18,819 nucleotides of DNA from Gammaproteobacteria bacterium. GTDB lineage: Bacteria > Pseudomonadota > Gammaproteobacteria > Arenicellales > DRJH01. Shown here in pieces: positions 16,373 through 18,819 of the stretch. Numbering within the stretch: position 1 is the stretch's first letter; every line of letters starts with the position of its first letter. Made by a program: the position numbers and the translations under genes. The stretch spans positions 1-18,819 of the forward strand of contig DRJH01000477.1 of assembly GCA_011052285.1 (NCBI GenBank). Reading direction: 5' to 3'. A model generated the notes under the pieces. It saw only the letters and a list, made by a program, of their open reading frames with translations, ran no database searches and was not told where the DNA came from.

Positions 16373-16429
16373 GTTCAGTAGTGAATGGTTCGGCCTCAGG
16401 CCGCACTGACTCGCTTTGGTGCGCTGAAC
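16373..16429. other. Nested inverted repeats downstream of recD and cysZ
   Basis: GTTCAG (16373-16378) pairs with CTGAAC (16424-16429). Inside, TCAGT (16375-16379) can alternatively pair with ACTGA (16405-16409), around a perfect hairpin CGGCC-TCA-GGCCG (16391-16403). It sits between the convergent 3' ends of recD and cysZ, where a two-way terminator would be expected, but neither strand has a T-run after the stem. Confidence 0.4.
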
Positions 16430-16440
16430 TGATCGACGGT

Positions 16441-17217
16441 TTAATCCTTGTTCGGCACGTTGTCAGACGTTTCTGTTAGCCCCTCAAACTGCTCCACCCA
16501 CATCGCTGTTGCGCCCGCGACGGCTGCCGGCATTACCAGAAAATTCAGAATTGGTATCATCGTGGCCAGTGTAACGGCACCACCAAAACCCAGTGACATC
16601 AGGCGTTTTTCGCGCAAGCGCTGCTTCTGCTCGTCAGCACACAGACCGTGATTGCCCATCGGGTAGTCGGCATATTCCAATGCCAGCATCCACGCGCTAA
16701 AGGTGATCCAGATAAAGGGGGCTGCAATGTTGATGACCGGAATCACGAACAGAAGTAAAAGTGGAACTGTCCGCACCAGCAGGTAGAGCAGCTTGCGCAG
16801 TTCGCCAACAAGGGTGGGCACCAATTCGACCAGCGCCTTTTTCCAACTGGTATCACCCGGTTGTTGCCGGCCCGTGAGATACATTTCCACCGCCTCGGCC
16901 AGCAACCCATTAAAGGGTGCGGCGATAATGTTCGCCAGCAATGAAAAGGCAAAGAACAGAATCAGCAGTGTGGCCACGCCGAACAGCAGCCAGAACAACC
17001 AGTTGGCCCACTGTAACCAACCGGGCAAATCGGGCATAAAGCTATTGAGCAGCGATTCAAACTGGCTAGCACCGAACCAAATCAGGCCCGAGAACAGCAA
17101 CAGATTGATGGCCAACGGGATGGCGACGAAGCGGCGCAATGCCGGATGGGTGATGAGTTTGAGGCCGTGCAAAAAATAGCCAGCACCAGTGATGGGATTG
17201 CTCACGGGGTTGTTCAT
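16441..17217 (-). CDS. cysZ: CysZ, high-affinity sulfate uptake membrane protein
   Basis: A 258-residue inner-membrane protein; E. coli CysZ has about 253 residues and imports sulfate for cysteine synthesis. The family N-terminus is present (GAGYFLHGLKLITHPALRRF, 11-30). Hydrophobic segments follow at about 32-50, 72-100 (ending in the conserved IIAAPFNGLLAE), 143-180 and 207-240. The conserved LEYADYPMGNHG motif is at 180-191. The ATG at 17217 is chosen because GAGG lies 6 nt upstream. An in-frame TTG at 17229 would include that site and adds nothing conserved. No other cys genes are in the window. The gene is bracketed by the two copies of the 66-bp repeat and sits 22 bp after a queF fragment in the same direction, so its promoter may have been altered by that rearrangement. 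Confidence 0.92.
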   Translation of the reverse strand: MNNPVSNPITGAGYFLHGLKLITHPALRRFVAIPLAINLLLFSGLIWFGASQFESLLNSFMPDLPGWLQWANWLFWLLFGVATLLILFFAFSLLANIIAAPFNGLLAEAVEMYLTGRQQPGDTSWKKALVELVPTLVGELRKLLYLLVRTVPLLLLFVIPVINIAAPFIWITFSAWMLALEYADYPMGNHGLCADEQKQRLREKRLMSLGFGGAVTLATMIPILNFLVMPAAVAGATAMWVEQFEGLTETSDNVPNKD

Positions 17218-17239
17218 AGGGTACCTCAATGGGTTGCTA

Positions 17240-17485
17240 TCATGCTGTGATCAGCGGGGCACCGAGTCGATATACGTGTATTGACCCAGGTCGGGTGGCG
17301 TAAATCCCACCACGCACGTTGAATTTTCCGGTCAGATGCATGAAGAGGGGCGCGCTGACACCCGCCAGATCACTGAGAGTCTGATTGGTGACGGCCTCGT
17401 GAAAGGCACCTTCTTCACGGAAAGACCACCTGTATAACTTTAATGCTTTCAGGCGGAACAGCTCAATCTTTTCTGGGTATCGGGG
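17240..17485 (-). pseudogene. queF: 3' fragment of queF (7-cyano-7-deazaguanine reductase)
   Basis: An 82-codon open stretch on the minus strand, bounded upstream by an in-frame TAG (17486-17488) and ending with TGA at 17240-17242. It reads ELFRLKALKLYRWSFREEG, then AFHEAVTNQTLSDL, then FMHLTGKFNVRGGIY. This is the C-terminal half of short-form QueF, including the substrate-binding His-Glu of the FHE motif. The N-terminal half with the catalytic Cys and Asp is absent, there is no start codon or ribosome site before the conserved part, and the last 20 residues no longer resemble the family. QueF reduces preQ0 to preQ1 in queuosine synthesis; this copy cannot do so. The function must be supplied elsewhere or be lost. 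Confidence 0.72.
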
Positions 17486-17536
17486 CTACGTGCTGATCTT
17501 CTGGCGGCGGTACTGTGGAGTGTCTGCTGCTACTGA

Positions 17537-17602
17537 AAATGACTGACACATCAGCAGCCCTGATATCTTATTTTCCAGACAACGGATTCAAGGTGATAAA
17601 AC
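17537..17602 (-). repeat. 66-bp repeat overlapping the SPOR gene end (partner 16290-16355)
   Basis: It covers the last codons of the SPOR-domain gene, its TAA stop (17568-17570) and 31 bp downstream. It matches 16290-16355 in the same orientation without gaps (56 of 66). Identity continues past the stop, so the repeat unit is not limited to coding sequence. Confidence 0.65.
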
Positions 17603-18819
17603 TGTGCTTATATCGGGCGATAGCAATGATCTTTTTTCTAATCCGTACCGCTGAAGACCGCATTCCATAGGGACCAACCCACAATCGCGTAACCGTCCTC
17701 TTCCCAAACTTCGCCAACATGCTGACCACAGGATAACCACGTTTGCGTAAATCGACCACCACTTTTCGGGCATTGGCCAGTGCCGAATACAAACCAATCT
17801 GAACAACCCAGACTGCCTGACTGACAGCCTTATTGTTGACTTTGCTTGAGCTGCGGCGAACGGCTGGAGCTTTGTTCTTTTTTAACTTCGCGACAACCAT
17901 AGCTGGTGCAGTTTTTTGCACTTCAGCCACTTTGTGGACGGCAATTTTTTGTCTTTTTTTCCCGACTTGGCGCAAACTGTCTGCCGCTGCTTTCACACCT
18001 CCTCCTGTTATTCCAGCGAACACCTCTCCCGGTTGCTCCGCCCACAGTAGCACATCCTTGCAATCATTCGACTTACATAGATAAGCGTCCAAATATTCGA
18101 GAGATGGGACTGTATACTTAGCACCTAACATTTCAATCTGCTTGAGCCCAGCCACGTTTGCAGCCAACAGAACAGTTGCCCCTGCCCGCTGAAACCGAGT
18201 GGTTGGAATATCCACGACATTGATTGGGCCGCCGACCGTGAATATCGCTTCGTTCTCAGCAATCATGGTGTCAAAATTGGTAACAATTCCGATGACCTTG
18301 TCCCTGAATACAAAAGGATTGGCGCGTAAATCACTAATGTTGGGCCACAGCACAACCTGGGCACGACCGGTAAACTCATTAAATACTCGACGAGAGCCCT
18401 GAACCTTTTCAGCAAGAGCACGAGACTTTGCCTCTTGTTCGCGCTTTAGCTCCTCTCCCTGGCGCTTGCGCTCAGCTTCTGTGGCCTTTCGGCGTCGGTC
18501 ATCCGCCACCCATTGGATTACATTGTTGCTGACCTTCCACTTGCCATTGGTATACGTAGCACGCACAGCCGTGGCATACCGCCCGTTTCTATAGCCGTTG
18601 ATTCGTACTGCCACGTGATCGCGAATCCCACCGTGAATGAGTTCACTCTGGCGAACCTTGGCACAATGACGCTCTACATAGACCCGAATGTTATTCAGTA
18701 AAGAAATTACCGTGCGTTCATCCGTTAGCTCTTCCCAGGTACTTGATGCTTCCACACTGATCGCCAAAGGTTTCGGTTTGAGGGGATCATGGAACCAGGG
18801 ACTATATCGACAATCGATA
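17568..18819 (-). CDS. SPOR-domain protein with unidentified N-terminal region (5' end outside window)
   Basis: The frame is open to the window edge: 17 codons upstream of a TTG at 18767 remain readable, so the true start is probably outside and 416 residues are seen. About 17590-17813 encodes a SPOR domain (VWVVQIGLYSALANARKVV, then RLWVGPYGMRSSAVRIRKKI), which binds denuded peptidoglycan, usually at the division septum. Before it lies a basic Lys/Ala linker and a beta-rich segment (from about NPFVFRDKVIGIV to LEYLDAYLC) that I cannot name. An Arg/Glu/Lys-rich probable coiled coil is at 18399-18503. The membrane anchor or signal peptide expected of SPOR proteins is not visible and may lie upstream. 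The last ten residues and stop come from a 66-bp repeat. Codon usage looks more AT-rich than in recBCD. Candidate role: cell-envelope or division factor. Confidence 0.7.
   Translation of the reverse strand, partial: IDCRYSPWFHDPLKPKPLAISVEASSTWEELTDERTVISLLNNIRVYVERHCAKVRQSELIHGGIRDHVAVRINGYRNGRYATAVRATYTNGKWKVSNNVIQWVADDRRRKATEAERKRQGEELKREQEAKSRALAEKVQGSRRVFNEFTGRAQVVLWPNISDLRANPFVFRDKVIGIVTNFDTMIAENEAIFTVGGPINVVDIPTTRFQRAGATVLLAANVAGLKQIEMLGAKYTVPSLEYLDAYLCKSNDCKDVLLWAEQPGEVFAGITGGGVKAAADSLRQVGKKRQKIAVHKVAEVQKTAPAMVVAKLKKNKAPAVRRSSSKVNNKAVSQAVWVVQIGLYSALANARKVVVDLRKRGYPVVSMLAKFGKRTVTRLWVGPYGMRSSAVRIRKKIIAIARYKHSFITLNPLSGK

Noticed and set aside
16290..17602. Integron cassette interpretation (66-bp repeats as attC sites around cysZ)
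   Set aside because: The repeats lack the palindromic arms and GTTRRRY/RYYYAAC core sites of attC, and no integrase is visible.
1..18819. CRISPR array, tRNA or rRNA genes, intact insertion sequences, restriction or toxin-antitoxin systems
   Set aside because: None seen on either strand; no regularly spaced repeats and no transposase or effector-like proteins.

Overview
The window reads as the chromosome of a gammaproteobacterium outside the enterics. It carries complete recC, recB and recD genes, a coq7-type ubiquinone hydroxylase, a yadGH-like ABC exporter, cysZ and an M20-type argE. The recC-recB-recD block lacks the ptrA gene that sits between recC and recB in E. coli. Base composition is moderate in the housekeeping genes and visibly more AT-rich in the first 1.3 kb.

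Layout. 1-900 is a prophage scar: the tail of an unknown gene, a small HTH phage protein of terminase-small-subunit type, and a decayed gene from a phage/plasmid accessory family with a partial second copy. 900-1361 is gene-poor and holds the first copy of an interleaved-hairpin repeat. 1362-3939 holds argE and a 12-TM MFS permease (UMF1/Atg22-like), with a possible 13-codon leader peptide between them. 3911-5628 (minus) is a yadG/yadH-like ABC export pair whose tail overlaps the MFS gene. 5715-6995 (plus) is a histidine-phosphatase gene 3 nt upstream of coq7. 7109-7456 (minus) is an ArsC/YfgD-like thiol reductase. 7586-16232 is a tightly overlapping recC-recB-recD operon for double-strand-break repair and degradation of foreign DNA. 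16233-17567 is a second scarred zone: a second hairpin repeat, an orphan copy of the 3' end of the SPOR-domain gene, cysZ (sulfate uptake), and a 3' fragment of queF. 17568 to the window edge (minus) is a SPOR-domain protein whose start lies outside the window.

The housekeeping genes look intact. I do not see a complete undescribed defence or mobile system. The most interesting signals are small: (i) a ~50-bp dispersed element with two mutually exclusive hairpins whose stem lengths co-vary between copies about 15 kb apart; (ii) a 66-bp direct repeat that encodes the last residues and stop of the SPOR protein at one site and is non-coding at the other, bracketing cysZ and the queF fragment; (iii) a RecC in which three of the residue positions used by E. 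coli RecC to read Chi are changed; (iv) the queF and phage gene remnants.
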